From Luteimonas sp. S4-F44 (GTDB lineage: Bacteria > Pseudomonadota > Gammaproteobacteria > Xanthomonadales > Xanthomonadaceae): a DNA stretch of 64,000 bases. The stretch is from positions 434,001 through 498,000 of the forward strand of contig NZ_CP093340.1 of assembly GCF_022637415.1 (NCBI RefSeq), written 5' to 3'. Positions 41,944-50,738 of this stretch are shown here, piece after piece (position 1 is the first letter of the stretch; each line of letters starts with the position of its first letter). The notes under the pieces are model-generated. The model made no database searches and had not been told where the DNA came from. It saw nothing but the letters and a program-made list of their open reading frames with translations. The position numbers and the translations under genes were made by a program.

Positions 41944-42339
41944 ATGCATCGTCGCGCGCGCTTCCGCTGGGCCTGGTGGCTGCTGGCCTACGCCAGCCTG
42001 GGCCTCGGCATCCTGGGCATCTTCGTGCCGGGCCTGCCGACTACGGTGTTCATCCTGATCGCCGCCTGGGCCGCCTCGCGCGGTTCCGAGCGCCTGCATC
42101 GCTGGCTGCTGGCGCACCCGCGCTTCGGGCCATCGATCCGCGACTGGCAGGCGCATCGCGCGGTCAGCCGCCGGGCGAAGTGGCTGGCGACGGTGACGAT
42201 GCTCGCCTCGTCAGCGATCCTGGTCGCGCTGGTGTGGTGGATCCCGGCCCATCGCTGGTGGATGACCGCGCTGCCGATCGGTTGCATGGTCGTCGTCGGC
42301 ACCTGGCTGTGGCTGCGGCCTGAACCGCCGGCGGCCTAA
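41944..42339 (+). CDS. DUF454 (YbaN-like) inner-membrane protein
   Basis: A 131-residue membrane protein of the YbaN family. It contains the family hallmark [31 protein letters not shown] between two N-terminal helices, then [18 protein letters not shown] and two C-terminal membrane segments. The function is unknown. It is divergent from queD and convergent with the immunity gene. Confidence 0.93.
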   Translation: MHRRARFRWAWWLLAYASLGLGILGIFVPGLPTTVFILIAAWAASRGSERLHRWLLAHPRFGPSIRDWQAHRAVSRRAKWLATVTMLASSAILVALVWWIPAHRWWMTALPIGCMVVVGTWLWLRPEPPAA

Positions 42340-42367
42340 CGCGCAGACGCGCGCTGCGACGGCGCGC

Positions 42368-42802
42368 TCAGCGCGCGCCGGTCTCGGCCTTGTAGCGGTC
42401 GAGAAATCCGTCGAGCGGCGAGTAGAGCAGGTCGCCGGCCAGTCGCCGTGGGGGCTCGTAGGAGAAATCGAACGAAAACTGGCCGCTCGGCTCGATCGTC
42501 AGCAGCACGCTCGACCACGCGCCGCGCTCCTCGCGCATGGTCTCGCGCAGTGCCACCAGCGCCTCCTTGGCCGCACGCGAGAGACGGAAGTCGACATCCT
42601 CGAGCGGCTGCGCGGGGGCGGCCGCGATCGCGGAGGTCTGCGAGCTGATCCTGCGACCGCCCTCGGTGTCGATTTCGGCATGCAGACCGATGCGTTTCCA
42701 CTCGCGCGCGCCCCATTCGCCTTCCATCACATCGGTGACGCAGGCGGCGACTTCGCGCACGACCCGTTCCTGGGCTTGCTGGATGGCGATGGCGTCGAGC
42801 AT
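42368..42802 (-). CDS. YezG-family immunity protein
   Basis: A 144-residue soluble protein with the DUF600/YezG pattern: AACVTDVMEGEWGAREWKRI, GAWSSVLLTIEPSGQFSFDF, a YEPPRRLAG turn and a terminal SPLDGFLDRY. Family members neutralise LXG or other polymorphic toxins with nuclease tips. It starts 24 bp downstream of the toxin stop on the same strand, so the pair is an operon with the antitoxin last, as is typical of effector-immunity modules. It should bind the nuclease domain of the upstream protein in the cytoplasm. Confidence 0.82.
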   Translation of the reverse strand: MLDAIAIQQAQERVVREVAACVTDVMEGEWGAREWKRIGLHAEIDTEGGRRISSQTSAIAAAPAQPLEDVDFRLSRAAKEALVALRETMREERGAWSSVLLTIEPSGQFSFDFSYEPPRRLAGDLLYSPLDGFLDRYKAETGAR

Positions 42803-42826
42803 GGGATTCCGGACGGGATTCGGGGA

Positions 42827-43936
42827 TCAGTGGATGTTATCGAAATCGAACTCCACCCACTTCCCGCCTTCCTGCCGGTAGGCGGCGACGAAGCCGTCGG
42901 GCCGCGATGTCGTGTTGCCGGCGTCGTAGTAGGGCTCGACCCGGATCTGCACATCCAGTTCCGGATTCTCCTGCTTGAGCGCGCGGATCTGGCCCTCGAA
43001 CTGGTGGCCGTAGGCGCCGGTGTTGAGGTTCTTGGTGCCGTCGGGCAATGGTTTGCCGTTGCCGGGCACGACGTTGAGCCGGTTGGTCGGGCCGGCGAAC
43101 GAGTCGGCGATTAGGTGGAAGCCCACGTCGGTGGGATAGCCCTCGTGCCCGATCTGCCGCTGCAGGCCGAGATCGTTACGGCCCGCGGGTTCGAGCGACA
43201 CGCTGCCTTCGGCTTTGACCACGCGGCCGGCCTCGTCGGTGCTCCAGCGGTAGTCGCCGAACTCGTACACCGTGTCCGGACGCGCGGCGTTCGCGGCGAC
43301 ATTGAAGTCGTCCATCGTGTCGAACTGCAGCAGCGGGCGCCCGCCGACCGTGCGGCCGGTGTCGGCGCGGGCGAGGACATCGGCGAGGTCCGGCGTCTCG
43401 CTGCCGCGCGCGGCAGCGCGTCCGCCCTCTCCCAGGTCCTGTGCGTGCTCGGCCACGCGCGCGGCATCGGCGACGTCGCCGGCGGCATCTGCTGCCTTGG
43501 CGCCCTTGGCCGCCTTGTCGACGCCCTTGGTGCCGGCGACCGTGAGCACGAGCTCCGCGGCGCTGCGGCCGATCGCCTCGCCGTAGCGTCCGGACTGCCA
43601 GTCGTCGACGATCGGGTCGACGACCGCATCGACCAGCAGACCCGGATTGCGCGCGATCGTGGAGACCAGGTCGGCCGCGGCCTCCATGCGCTCGCCACCG
43701 CGTTCGGCCGACGGCAGCCAGTCGGGAACATCGAGCGTGTCACCGGTCGCCTGCGTGTAGAGCGCCGATGCACCGTCGGCCAGCCAACCCGCCGGGCCGA
43801 GGTCGTAGCCGGTCTTCAAGGCGTTCGCGCCCAGCGTGACGACCCCTTCGCCGGTCTCCCAGAGCACCTCGCCGGCGCCCTTGAACACCCCGCCCACTTG
43901 CGAGGCGGCGCTGCCCAGCTTATCGAGAATGTCCAT
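42827..43936 (-). CDS. polymorphic toxin with non-specific DNA/RNA endonuclease domain
   Basis: A 369-residue protein. Residues 1-60 contain glycine-rich, weakly hydrophobic sequence (VFKGAGEVLWETGEGVVTLG), and about 95-160 resemble the helical, Ala-rich pre-toxin linkers of polymorphic toxins (DPIVDDWQSGRYGEAIGRSA). Residues about 220-369 are a DNA/RNA non-specific endonuclease of the NS_2 type: YRWSTDEAGRVVKAEG, then the catalytic histidine in DVGFHLIADSFAGPTN (His274), LNVVPGN, and a QFEGQIRAL-VEPYYD end. No signal peptide is seen. Cognate immunity is the YezG-like gene immediately downstream. The start at 43936 (MDILDKLG) follows AGGA; the longer open frame overlaps lptM. The secretion route is not encoded here. 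Confidence 0.85.
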   Translation of the reverse strand: MDILDKLGSAASQVGGVFKGAGEVLWETGEGVVTLGANALKTGYDLGPAGWLADGASALYTQATGDTLDVPDWLPSAERGGERMEAAADLVSTIARNPGLLVDAVVDPIVDDWQSGRYGEAIGRSAAELVLTVAGTKGVDKAAKGAKAADAAGDVADAARVAEHAQDLGEGGRAAARGSETPDLADVLARADTGRTVGGRPLLQFDTMDDFNVAANAARPDTVYEFGDYRWSTDEAGRVVKAEGSVSLEPAGRNDLGLQRQIGHEGYPTDVGFHLIADSFAGPTNRLNVVPGNGKPLPDGTKNLNTGAYGHQFEGQIRALKQENPELDVQIRVEPYYDAGNTTSRPDGFVAAYRQEGGKWVEFDFDNIH

Positions 43937-44095
43937 CGTGCGGTCCTGTGGCGCGTGGCCCTCACAGTCTGGGTAGGGGCGTTGCCGCGGACAATCTGGG
44001 GCCGACCCTAATGCGTCCATGAACGCACGCATCCACGGCGCCCGCAGCCGCCGGTTCGGGCGGACCGGCGGACGCGGCGCCTGTACACTTCGCCA

Positions 44096-44359
44096 ATGAG
44101 CAACCGTCTTCCGATCGTGCTGACCGCCCTGCTGCTGGCCGCCTGCGGCAACAAGGCCGACCTGCTGATGCCCTCCCAGGTGCCGCCGGAGGACGCCGGC
44201 CGCTTCCTGATCAAGTCCTCGGTGCCGACGCGCGCGCAGCGCGACGCCGATACCGACGCGGTGCAGGACGACGCCGACGACGCCGACGCGGCGCAGGATC
44301 GCCCCGCACCCGCGGTGCCGGTGATCCGCGACGTGCCGCCCGCGACCGGGACGCCGTGA
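44096..44359 (+). CDS. LptM/YifL-like lipopeptide
   Basis: An 87-residue lipoprotein with lipobox LAAC followed by GNKADLLMP, the signature of the small lipoproteins that sit upstream of dapF or lysA in gamma-proteobacteria. E. coli LptM assists LptD maturation. The C-terminal half is acidic and low-complexity ([19 protein letters not shown]), with no structured domain. It is 38 bp upstream of dapF and probably co-transcribed with it. Confidence 0.85.
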   Translation: MSNRLPIVLTALLLAACGNKADLLMPSQVPPEDAGRFLIKSSVPTRAQRDADTDAVQDDADDADAAQDRPAPAVPVIRDVPPATGTP

Positions 44360-44396
44360 CCGGGCGCGGCCCCGTCGAGTCGAGGGACCGGTGCCG

Positions 44397-45245
44397 ATGA
44401 TGTCCGCGTCCTCCCCGCCGCTGCGCTTTTCGAAGATGCACGGCGCCGGCAACGATTTCGTCGTGCTCGATCTGCGCGACGGTACGCCGCCGCCCGATGC
44501 CGAACAGTGCCGTGCGCTCGCCGATCGGCACGTCGGTGTGGGCTGCGACCAGATCCTGACCATCGAGGCCCCGCATGCGGCCGGGGCGGTGGCGCGCTAT
44601 CGCATCTGGAATGCCGATGGCTCGTCATCGCAGCAGTGCGGTAACGGCGCGCGCTGCGTGGCCGCCTGGCTGGTGCGCGACGGTGCGGCGGGGGCCAGCG
44701 GTTTCGTGCTCGAAAGCCCTGCCGGCCTGCATGCGGTCGATTGCGATGGCGCGCACTTCCGGATCGCGATGGGCGTGCCGGCGTTCGCGCCGGACGATGT
44801 GCCGTTGGTCGGCTTCGCTGCCGCGCCGCTGTACACGGGCGTGCTCGACGATGGCACGCCGGTCGCCTTCGGCGCGGCGTCGATGGGCAATCCGCATGCG
44901 GTGATCGAGGTCGACGATCTCCAGGTCGCACCGGTGGCACGCATTGGTGCGGCCTTGCAGGCCTCGCGCTGGTTTCCCGAGTCGGTCAACGTCGGTTTTG
45001 CGCAGGTGTTGGCCACAGACCGGATCGCGTTGCGCGTGTTCGAGCGCGGCGTCGGCGAAACCCGCGCCTGCGGCAGTGGCGCCTGCGCGGCGGTCGCGGT
45101 CCTGGCGCGGCGTGGTCGCATCGCGCGCTGCGCCGACGTATCGTTGCCCGGCGGCACGCTGCGCATTGCTTGGCCCGAGGATACGGCCACGCTGACGATG
45201 GCCGGCCCGGCCGCATTTGTTTTCGAAGGGGAGTGGAGCGCATGA
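44397..45245 (+). CDS. dapF: diaminopimelate epimerase
   Basis: It converts LL- to meso-diaminopimelate for lysine and peptidoglycan synthesis. The 282-residue protein has the paired catalytic cysteines Cys81 (QQCGNGARC) and Cys225 (ACGSGACA), each in its conserved loop, and the N-terminal [15 protein letters not shown]. Start options are GTG 44391, ATG 44397 and ATG 44400; 44397 is used. It overlaps the DUF484 gene by 4 bp (ATGA). Confidence 0.97.
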   Translation: MMSASSPPLRFSKMHGAGNDFVVLDLRDGTPPPDAEQCRALADRHVGVGCDQILTIEAPHAAGAVARYRIWNADGSSSQQCGNGARCVAAWLVRDGAAGASGFVLESPAGLHAVDCDGAHFRIAMGVPAFAPDDVPLVGFAAAPLYTGVLDDGTPVAFGAASMGNPHAVIEVDDLQVAPVARIGAALQASRWFPESVNVGFAQVLATDRIALRVFERGVGETRACGSGACAAVAVLARRGRIARCADVSLPGGTLRIAWPEDTATLTMAGPAAFVFEGEWSA

Positions 45246-45913
45246 GCGAGACCACCGAGACACTCGGCGCGCACGAAGTGGCCGCCTGGCTGCGTCGGCA
45301 GCCCAAGTTCCTGCAGCAGTTTCCGGACCTGGCGCTGACGCTGGTCGTCCCGCGCGACGACGGTCCGGCCGCGTCGCTGGCCAGCTACCAGCTCGAAGTG
45401 CTGCGCGACAAGAATCGCGAACTGTCCAAGCGCCTGCGCGAGCTGTATGCGATCTCGCAGGAGAACGAACGCCTGGCGGTGCGCACGCACCAGCTGACGC
45501 TGGCGCTGATGCGCCAGCCCGACGCGGCCTCGACGGTGCGCGCGCTGGCCGCGACGTTGGCCGAGGATTTCAACGGCGATCTGGTCCGCCTGGTGCTGTT
45601 CGCGCCGGTCGCCGGGCTCGACGAGGACTGGTTGCAGATTATCTCGCGCGACGATCGTCGCCTGCAGCCCTTCGCCGACTGCCTCAAGGACGAGACCCCG
45701 CTGTGCGGCCGCCTGCATCCCGACAAGCAGTCGCTGCTGTACGGGCCGCGCGTGGACGAGGTGCATTCGAGCGCGCTGCTGCCGGTCGAGGGCATCGGCC
45801 TGATCGCCGTGGGCAGCCGCGACCCCAACCGGTTCTATCCGGGCATGGGCACGCTGTTCCTGCACATGATGGGCGAGGCGTTCGCGGCGGCGATGAAGCG
45901 CTACGCCGGCTGA
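45242..45913 (+). CDS. DUF484 family protein
   Basis: A 223-residue cytoplasmic protein of the DUF484 family. A short N-terminal helix ([19 protein letters not shown]) is followed by a coiled segment ([23 protein letters not shown]), and residues about 95-220 have a GAF-like fold pattern ([34 protein letters not shown]). It is always found between dapF and xerC in gamma-proteobacteria, and overlaps dapF by 4 bp. Its function is not established. Confidence 0.93.
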   Translation: MSETTETLGAHEVAAWLRRQPKFLQQFPDLALTLVVPRDDGPAASLASYQLEVLRDKNRELSKRLRELYAISQENERLAVRTHQLTLALMRQPDAASTVRALAATLAEDFNGDLVRLVLFAPVAGLDEDWLQIISRDDRRLQPFADCLKDETPLCGRLHPDKQSLLYGPRVDEVHSSALLPVEGIGLIAVGSRDPNRFYPGMGTLFLHMMGEAFAAAMKRYAG

Positions 45914-45921
45914 GCGTGGCG

Positions 45922-46824
45922 ATGTCGGCCGACGTCGAGGCGTTCCTGGCGCACCTGCAGGTCGAGCGGCGCATGTCGGCGCACACGCTCGACGCCTATC
46001 GCCGCGACCTCTTCGCGCTGGCCGGGTGGGCCGAGGACGGCGGGCATGCTGGCCTGCGCGGCTTGCAGCCCGACGATATCCGCGCCTTCGTCGCTGCCGG
46101 CCACCGCGGTGGCCTGTCGGCCAAGAGCCTGCAACGGCGGTTGTCGGCCTGTCGCAGCTTCTACCGTTGGCTGCTGCGGCACGGTCACGTCGTCGCCAAC
46201 CCCGCAGCCGGCGTGCGCGGCCCCAAGGCGCCGCGCAAGTTGCCGCAAGTGCTCGATGTCGACGAGGCGACGCAACTGGTCGAGGTGCCGACCGACGCGC
46301 CCCTGGGCCTGCGCGACCGCGCGCTGCTTGAACTGTTCTATTCGTCGGGTCTGCGCCTGGCCGAACTGGTCGCGCTGCGTTGGCGCGACCTCGATCTCGA
46401 CGGCGGGCTGGTGACAGTGCTGGGCAAGGGCAGCCGCCAGCGCAGCGTGCCGGTTGGCTCGCATGCGGTCGCGGCCCTGCGCGCGTGGCGCGCCGACAGT
46501 GCCTCGGGCGCCGACGCACCGGTGTTCCCCGGTCGCGGCGGCGGTCCGATCACCGCGCGCGCGGTGCAGATGCGGCTGCGGCTGCTCGCCCAGCGCCAGG
46601 GCCTGTTCAAACGCGTACACCCGCATCTGCTGCGGCACTCGTTCGCCAGCCACGTCCTCGAGTCCTCGGGCGACCTGCGCGGCGTGCAGGAACTGCTCGG
46701 CCACGCCGACATCGCCACGACCCAGATCTACACCCATCTCGACTTCCAACACCTGGCCAAGGTCTACGACGCCGCGCATCCGCGGGCGCGGCGCAAGCGC
46801 GGCGCCGCTGGCGAGGACGGCTGA
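45922..46824 (+). CDS. xerC: site-specific tyrosine recombinase XerC
   Basis: It resolves chromosome dimers at dif with XerD. The 300-residue protein has an N-terminal SAM-like core-binding domain (FLAHLQVERRMSAHTLDAYRRDL) and a C-terminal catalytic domain with all active residues: Arg in SGLRLAEL, Lys in GKGSRQR, HxxR in HLLRHSFA, His and Tyr in LGHADIATTQIYTH. ATG 45922 is used; GTG 45916 is close by. It starts 8 bp after DUF484, completing the lptM-dapF-DUF484-xerC operon. Confidence 0.95.
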   Translation: MSADVEAFLAHLQVERRMSAHTLDAYRRDLFALAGWAEDGGHAGLRGLQPDDIRAFVAAGHRGGLSAKSLQRRLSACRSFYRWLLRHGHVVANPAAGVRGPKAPRKLPQVLDVDEATQLVEVPTDAPLGLRDRALLELFYSSGLRLAELVALRWRDLDLDGGLVTVLGKGSRQRSVPVGSHAVAALRAWRADSASGADAPVFPGRGGGPITARAVQMRLRLLAQRQGLFKRVHPHLLRHSFASHVLESSGDLRGVQELLGHADIATTQIYTHLDFQHLAKVYDAAHPRARRKRGAAGEDG

Positions 46825-46898
46825 CGCAGAAGTGTTGCGAGGATGGCGGGCCTTGGGGCACGACGCCGCGGCGGCCTATCGACGTGACGATCGTCGCG

Positions 46899-47099
46899 TC
46901 AGCACTTCGCGTGATTCGGGCGGTCGGCGTCGGGTTCGATGCCCCAGGCGAGATGCCAGTCCTCGCCCTCGTTCTCGATCGGGTGCTGGGTGCGGCCGGC
47001 GCCGTTGCCGCAGGCCAGGGCATCGGCCGCGCAGTACTTGTCGCAGCCCCAGCAGATGCGCTCGGGGTGTTTGGGATGCAGCGGAAACGGTTTGGCCAT
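46899..47099 (-). CDS. DUF3079 small cysteine-rich protein
   Basis: A 66-residue protein: MAKPFPLHPKHPERICWGCD opens it, and KYCAADALACGNGAGRTQHP follows. The four cysteines in CWGCDKYC-C suggest a small metal-binding fold. Members of this family are widespread in proteobacteria, but without known function. It was missed as a start in the longer open frame (46899-47384), whose upstream part is not protein-like. It is antisense-oriented between xerC and hslV. Confidence 0.85.
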   Translation of the reverse strand: MAKPFPLHPKHPERICWGCDKYCAADALACGNGAGRTQHPIENEGEDWHLAWGIEPDADRPNHAKC

Positions 47100-47316
47100 G
47101 CCTGCGCCTCGTCGGGACCGGCTGCCAGCATCGCGCGGTGCGCGGCCGCGCGCATTGATCCAGGGCAAGCGACGCGGGATTGCGCGCTGCGCGCCAAAGG
47201 GGGCTCGTCGCCCTTGAACCGTGCTGGAGGATGTCTCGCGATAGCCGGCCTCGGCCGCGCGGGTTGAATGGGGCGCGTGGACGCCCCACTGATGGGGTTC
47301 GATCCACGGAGGCCGC

Positions 47317-47868
47317 ATGGACCCCAGCCAGAATCCCAATGTCTTCCACGCCACGACGATCGTCTCGATCCGCAAGGGCGGCAAGGTCGTCGTCGCCGGC
47401 GATGGTCAGGTCACGCTCGGCCACACCGTGATGAAGGGCAATGCCCGCAAGGTGCGCCGGCTCGGCGACGGCAGCGTGCTCGCCGGCTTCGCCGGTGCGG
47501 CGTCGGACGCATTCACGCTGTTCGAACTGTTCGAGGCCAAGCTGCAGCAGCACGGCGGTCAACTGGTGCGTGCCGCGGTCGAGCTGGTCAAGGACTGGCG
47601 CACCGACCGGCGTTACGGAAAGCTCGAGGCGCTGCTGGCGGTGGCCGACAAGGACACCTCGCTGATCATCAGCGGCAACGGCGACATCATCGAGCCCGAG
47701 GACGGCATCGTCGCGATCGGCTCGGGCGGCTCCTATGCGCTGTCGGCCGCGCGCGCGCTGTTGGCCCACACCGACCTTGACGCCCGCACGATCGCCACCG
47801 AGGCGCTGCACATCGCTGGCGACATCTGCATCTACACCAACCGGAACGTCGTCGTCGAAGAACTCTAA
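47317..47868 (+). CDS. hslV: ATP-dependent protease subunit HslV
   Basis: The proteolytic core of the HslUV protease. The 183-residue protein contains the catalytic N-terminal-type threonine in [34 protein letters not shown] and the [15 protein letters not shown] segment. The catalytic Thr is preceded by 12 residues ([12 protein letters not shown]), longer than the single Met of E. coli; this propeptide must be removed. It is followed by hslU after 99 bp. Typically induced by heat shock; no clear sigma32 promoter was recognised. Confidence 0.97.
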   Translation: MDPSQNPNVFHATTIVSIRKGGKVVVAGDGQVTLGHTVMKGNARKVRRLGDGSVLAGFAGAASDAFTLFELFEAKLQQHGGQLVRAAVELVKDWRTDRRYGKLEALLAVADKDTSLIISGNGDIIEPEDGIVAIGSGGSYALSAARALLAHTDLDARTIATEALHIAGDICIYTNRNVVVEEL

Positions 47869-47967
47869 GGCGGGATTGGGATCGGGCGGCGGGATTCGGT
47901 CCGGCCGATCCCCACCTGTCGATCCCGAGTCGCGCGCCCCTCCGCTCTTACGAAGCCCGAATTCCCC

Positions 47968-49353
47968 ATGCCCAATTCCAGCTCTTCCACCATGACCCCA
48001 CGCGAGATCGTGCAGGAACTCGACCGCCACATCGTCGGTCAGAATGCGGCCAAGCGCGCGGTTGCGATCGCGCTGCGCAATCGTTGGCGCCGGGCGCAGT
48101 TGCCCGATGAACTGCGCAACGAGGTCATGCCCAAGAACATCCTGATGATCGGCCCGACCGGTGTTGGCAAGACCGAGATCGCGCGCCGGCTGGCGACGCT
48201 GGCCAATGCGCCGTTCGTCAAGGTCGAGGCGACGCGGTTCACCGAGGTCGGCTACGTCGGCAAGGACGTCGAACAGATCATCCGCGACCTCGCCGACACC
48301 GCGGTCAAGCTCTATCGCGAGCAGGCCAAGGTGCGGGTGCGCACGCAGGCCGAAGACCGCGCCGAGGACCGGATCCTCGACGCGCTGCTGCCGCGGCGCG
48401 AGACGCCGTCGCAGCCGTTCGGCTTCGGCGCGCAGCAGACCACCGTCGACATCGGCGCCGAGCCGTCGTCGAAGGAGTCCGAGACGCGGCAGAAGCTGCG
48501 TCGCCAGTTGCGCGCCGGCGAGCTCGACGAGCGCGAGATCGAACTCGAACTCAGCGCCGGCCAGGGCCTGGACATCATGACCCCACCGGGCATGGAGGAA
48601 ATGGGCCAGCAGCTGCGGCAGATGTTCGCCAATCTCGGCGGTGGCAAGACCCAGAAGCGCAAGCTGACGATCCGCGCCGCGCGTCCACAGCTGATCGAGG
48701 AGGAAGCCGGCAAGCTCGTCAACGAGGACGACGTGCGCGAGGCCGCGATCGAGGCCTGCGAGCAGCACGGCATCGTGTTCATCGACGAGATCGACAAGGT
48801 CGCCAAGCGCAGCGAGGCCGGCACCACCGGCGGCGACGTCAGCCGCGAAGGCGTGCAGCGCGATCTGCTGCCGCTGGTCGAGGGCAGCACGGTCAGCACC
48901 AAGTACGGCTCGGTGAAGACCGACCACATCCTGTTCATCGCCTCGGGCGCGTTCCACCTCGCCAAGCCCAGCGACCTGATCCCCGAGATGCAGGGCCGGT
49001 TCCCGATCCGTGTGGAACTCACCGCGCTGACCAAGGACGACTTCGTGCGCATCCTCACCGAGCCCAAGGCCGCGCTGACGCGCCAGTACGTGGCGCTCCT
49101 GCGGACCGAAGGCGTGGACCTGGCGTTCGCCGACGACGCGGTCGAGCGGCTGGCCGAGATCGCTGCCCACGTGAACGAGCGGCAGGAGAACATTGGCGCG
49201 CGGCGCCTGCACACGGTGCTCGAGCGCCTGCTCGACACGCTGAGCTTCGAGGCCCCCGACAAGGGCGGCACGGTGACGATCGACCGCGCCTATGTCGATG
49301 CGCACCTGGGCGAGCTGGTGCAGGATCAGGACCTGAGCCGTTACATCCTCTGA
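47968..49353 (+). CDS. hslU: ATP-dependent protease ATPase subunit HslU
   Basis: The AAA+ unfoldase of HslUV. The 461-residue protein has Walker [16 protein letters not shown], the pore loop GYVGKDVE, the inserted I-domain (about residues 110-245), Walker [12 protein letters not shown], and the C-terminal sensor 2/DLSRYIL tail, which docks into HslV. Start ATG 47968 gives an eight-residue Ser-rich leader before [11 protein letters not shown] 144-bp imperfect inverted repeat begins at the stop codon. Confidence 0.98.
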   Translation: MPNSSSSTMTPREIVQELDRHIVGQNAAKRAVAIALRNRWRRAQLPDELRNEVMPKNILMIGPTGVGKTEIARRLATLANAPFVKVEATRFTEVGYVGKDVEQIIRDLADTAVKLYREQAKVRVRTQAEDRAEDRILDALLPRRETPSQPFGFGAQQTTVDIGAEPSSKESETRQKLRRQLRAGELDEREIELELSAGQGLDIMTPPGMEEMGQQLRQMFANLGGGKTQKRKLTIRAARPQLIEEEAGKLVNEDDVREAAIEACEQHGIVFIDEIDKVAKRSEAGTTGGDVSREGVQRDLLPLVEGSTVSTKYGSVKTDHILFIASGAFHLAKPSDLIPEMQGRFPIRVELTALTKDDFVRILTEPKAALTRQYVALLRTEGVDLAFADDAVERLAEIAAHVNERQENIGARRLHTVLERLLDTLSFEAPDKGGTVTIDRAYVDAHLGELVQDQDLSRYIL

Positions 49354-49496
49354 GAACCTGTCCAAGGTCCTGCTGCGCTTGCCAGATGGCGCGCGTGCGG
49401 TGCTCGGAATGCTCACGTACCTGCACGTACGCTGCGCTTCCTGCGCTCCGCCACGCGCCATTTGGCGGCGCTCGCGACGGACCTTGAACAGGTTCT
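49353..49496. repeat. 144-bp imperfect inverted-repeat element after hslU
   Basis: Terminal arms AGAACCTGTCCAAGGTCC (49353-49370) and GGACCTTGAACAGGTTCT (49479-49496) match in 17 of 18 positions as inverted repeats. The interior continues with weaker inverted similarity (CCAGATGGCGCGCGTGCGG against CCAAATGGCGCGTGGCGG) around a central GTAC-CTGCAC-GTAC at about 49417-49430. The whole could fold into one long hairpin. It resembles a miniature inverted-repeat or repetitive extragenic element; no transposase is nearby. Confidence 0.8.
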
Positions 49497-49537
49497 GCCG
49501 GCGCGCTGGGTTCACGGCCGCGAAAGGGAAAAATGGG

Positions 49538-49566
49538 TATATTGGCCTCACGTCCATCGTGAGGCC
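49538..49566 (+). promoter_or_regulatory. promoter and operator of the toxin-antitoxin operon
   Basis: TATATT (49538-49543) is a plausible -10 box, and directly after it lies a perfect inverted repeat: GGCCTCAC (49544-49551), a 7-bp spacer, and GTGAGGCC (49559-49566). The start codon follows seven bases later. Phd/YefM antitoxins usually repress their own operon through such palindromes. No good -35 box at the right distance was seen. Confidence 0.65.
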
Positions 49567-49572
49567 GTTCCC

Positions 49573-49929
49573 ATGTCCGTCGCCCCCAAGTTCGATGCCC
49601 TCGACGCGCTGCCGCGCACGCCGGCGTCCGACGTCAAGAAACTCGGCTGGCGCGGCGTCATGAAGTCGGTCGCCCGCGACGGCCAAGTGGTGGTGACCCA
49701 CCACAACACGCCCGAAGCGGTGATCCTGTCGGCCGAGGCCTACGACGCGATCCTGCGCGCGCTGGAGGCGGCCGCGGCGCCGCAGCGCTCGGCGCTCGAG
49801 GCGCTGCAGGCGAGGTTCGACGCCAGGCTGGCGTCGCTGGAAGCCGCCGATGCCGGCGACCGACTGCGCGTGGTGATGGCGCAGCCGGCCGCCCTGCGCG
49901 GCAAGGTCAAGGCCGGCGCCTCGCATTGA
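49573..49929 (+). CDS. Phd/YefM-family antitoxin
   Basis: A 118-residue antitoxin-like protein. Residues about 17-65 show the Phd/YefM DNA-binding fold: TPASDVKKLGWRGVMKSVAR, then QVVVTHHNTPEAVILSAEAY. The C-terminal half is helical and Ala/Arg-rich, likely the toxin-binding tail. A palindrome lies directly upstream for autoregulation. Its stop codon overlaps the start of the zeta-like gene (TTGA). Longer than a typical Phd (about 75-90 residues), mainly in the C-terminal tail. Confidence 0.82.
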   Translation: MSVAPKFDALDALPRTPASDVKKLGWRGVMKSVARDGQVVVTHHNTPEAVILSAEAYDAILRALEAAAAPQRSALEALQARFDARLASLEAADAGDRLRVVMAQPAALRGKVKAGASH

Positions 49930-50693
49930 GCCTGCGCGGGCGTCCCGGCGCACGGCGCACGCTGCGGCCGCGCGGTACCGCGGCCACGGCTGCGCCCACT
50001 ACGGTCGAACGCAAGCGCGGTGCCACGGCTGGCGAAGAGGCCACTGGGCCGCGGCCAGTGCTGTTCGTGCTCGCAGGCGTCAACGGAGCCGGCAAGAGTT
50101 CGATCGGCGGTCACCTGCTCGCCGATGCCGGCCTGACCTGGTTCAATCCCGATGACTTCGCGCGCGCGCTCGTCGCCGCCACCGGCTGCAGCCAGCGCGA
50201 CGCCAATGCCGAAGCGTGGCAGGAAGGCATGCGGCGGCTCGACGCGGCCATTGCAGCCGGTCGGCACTACGCATTCGAGACCACGCTGGGCGGCAACACC
50301 GTGCCGGCGAAGATCGCCCGGGCCGCGCGCACGCACGACGTGCTGATGTGGTTCTGCGGCCTGTCGTCGGTCGACCAGCACATCGCCCGCGTGCGCGCCC
50401 GCGTCGCCGCCGGCGGTCACGACATTCCCGAATCCGACATCCGTGCGCGTTGGCAACGGGCGCGCGAACACCTGGTCGTGCTGATGCCGCACCTGGCGCA
50501 TCTGCAGGTCTACGACAACAGCGTCGAAGTCGCGCGCGGCCACGCGGTGCCCGATCCGCTGCGCGTGCTGGAGATGGTGGCCGGGCGCCTGGTGCACCCG
50601 GCACCCGACGATCTTCGCGCCCTGCGCGCGACGCCGGGCTGGGCGCAGCCGCTGGTCGAGGCCGCGCTGGTCGCACACGATCGACGTGCCTAG
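49926..50693 (+). CDS. zeta-toxin-like P-loop kinase
   Basis: A 255-residue protein of the COG4185/zeta toxin group. Walker A is GVNGAGKSS (about residues 51-59). Further motifs are WFNPDDFARAL, the ETTLGG loop and GGHDIPESDIRARWQRAREHL, where conserved arginines bind ATP. True zeta toxins phosphorylate UDP-N-acetylglucosamine and arrest cell-wall synthesis. The listed start is TTG 49926, coupled to the antitoxin stop; the first about 40 residues are Arg/Thr/Ala-rich and unlike the family, so the real start may be GTG near PVLFVLAGVNG (codon 45). The usual zeta antitoxin is epsilon, not Phd, so the pairing is unusual. Confidence 0.82.
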   Translation: MSLRGRPGARRTLRPRGTAATAAPTTVERKRGATAGEEATGPRPVLFVLAGVNGAGKSSIGGHLLADAGLTWFNPDDFARALVAATGCSQRDANAEAWQEGMRRLDAAIAAGRHYAFETTLGGNTVPAKIARAARTHDVLMWFCGLSSVDQHIARVRARVAAGGHDIPESDIRARWQRAREHLVVLMPHLAHLQVYDNSVEVARGHAVPDPLRVLEMVAGRLVHPAPDDLRALRATPGWAQPLVEAALVAHDRRA

Positions 50694-50738
50694 CGGATCG
50701 TCGTCGAGCGCGGCAGCGTGGCGTTTGCGATGCCCGAA

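Noticed and set aside
49353..49496. Integron attC-like recombination site
   Set aside because: The inverted repeat lacks recognisable R and L boxes at the expected positions, and there is neither an integrase nor a cassette array.
46876..49953. 1025-codon minus-strand open frame across hslV, hslU and the antitoxin
   Set aside because: Antisense shadow of three well-supported genes; only its last 66 codons (46899-47099, in a different frame) hold a real gene.
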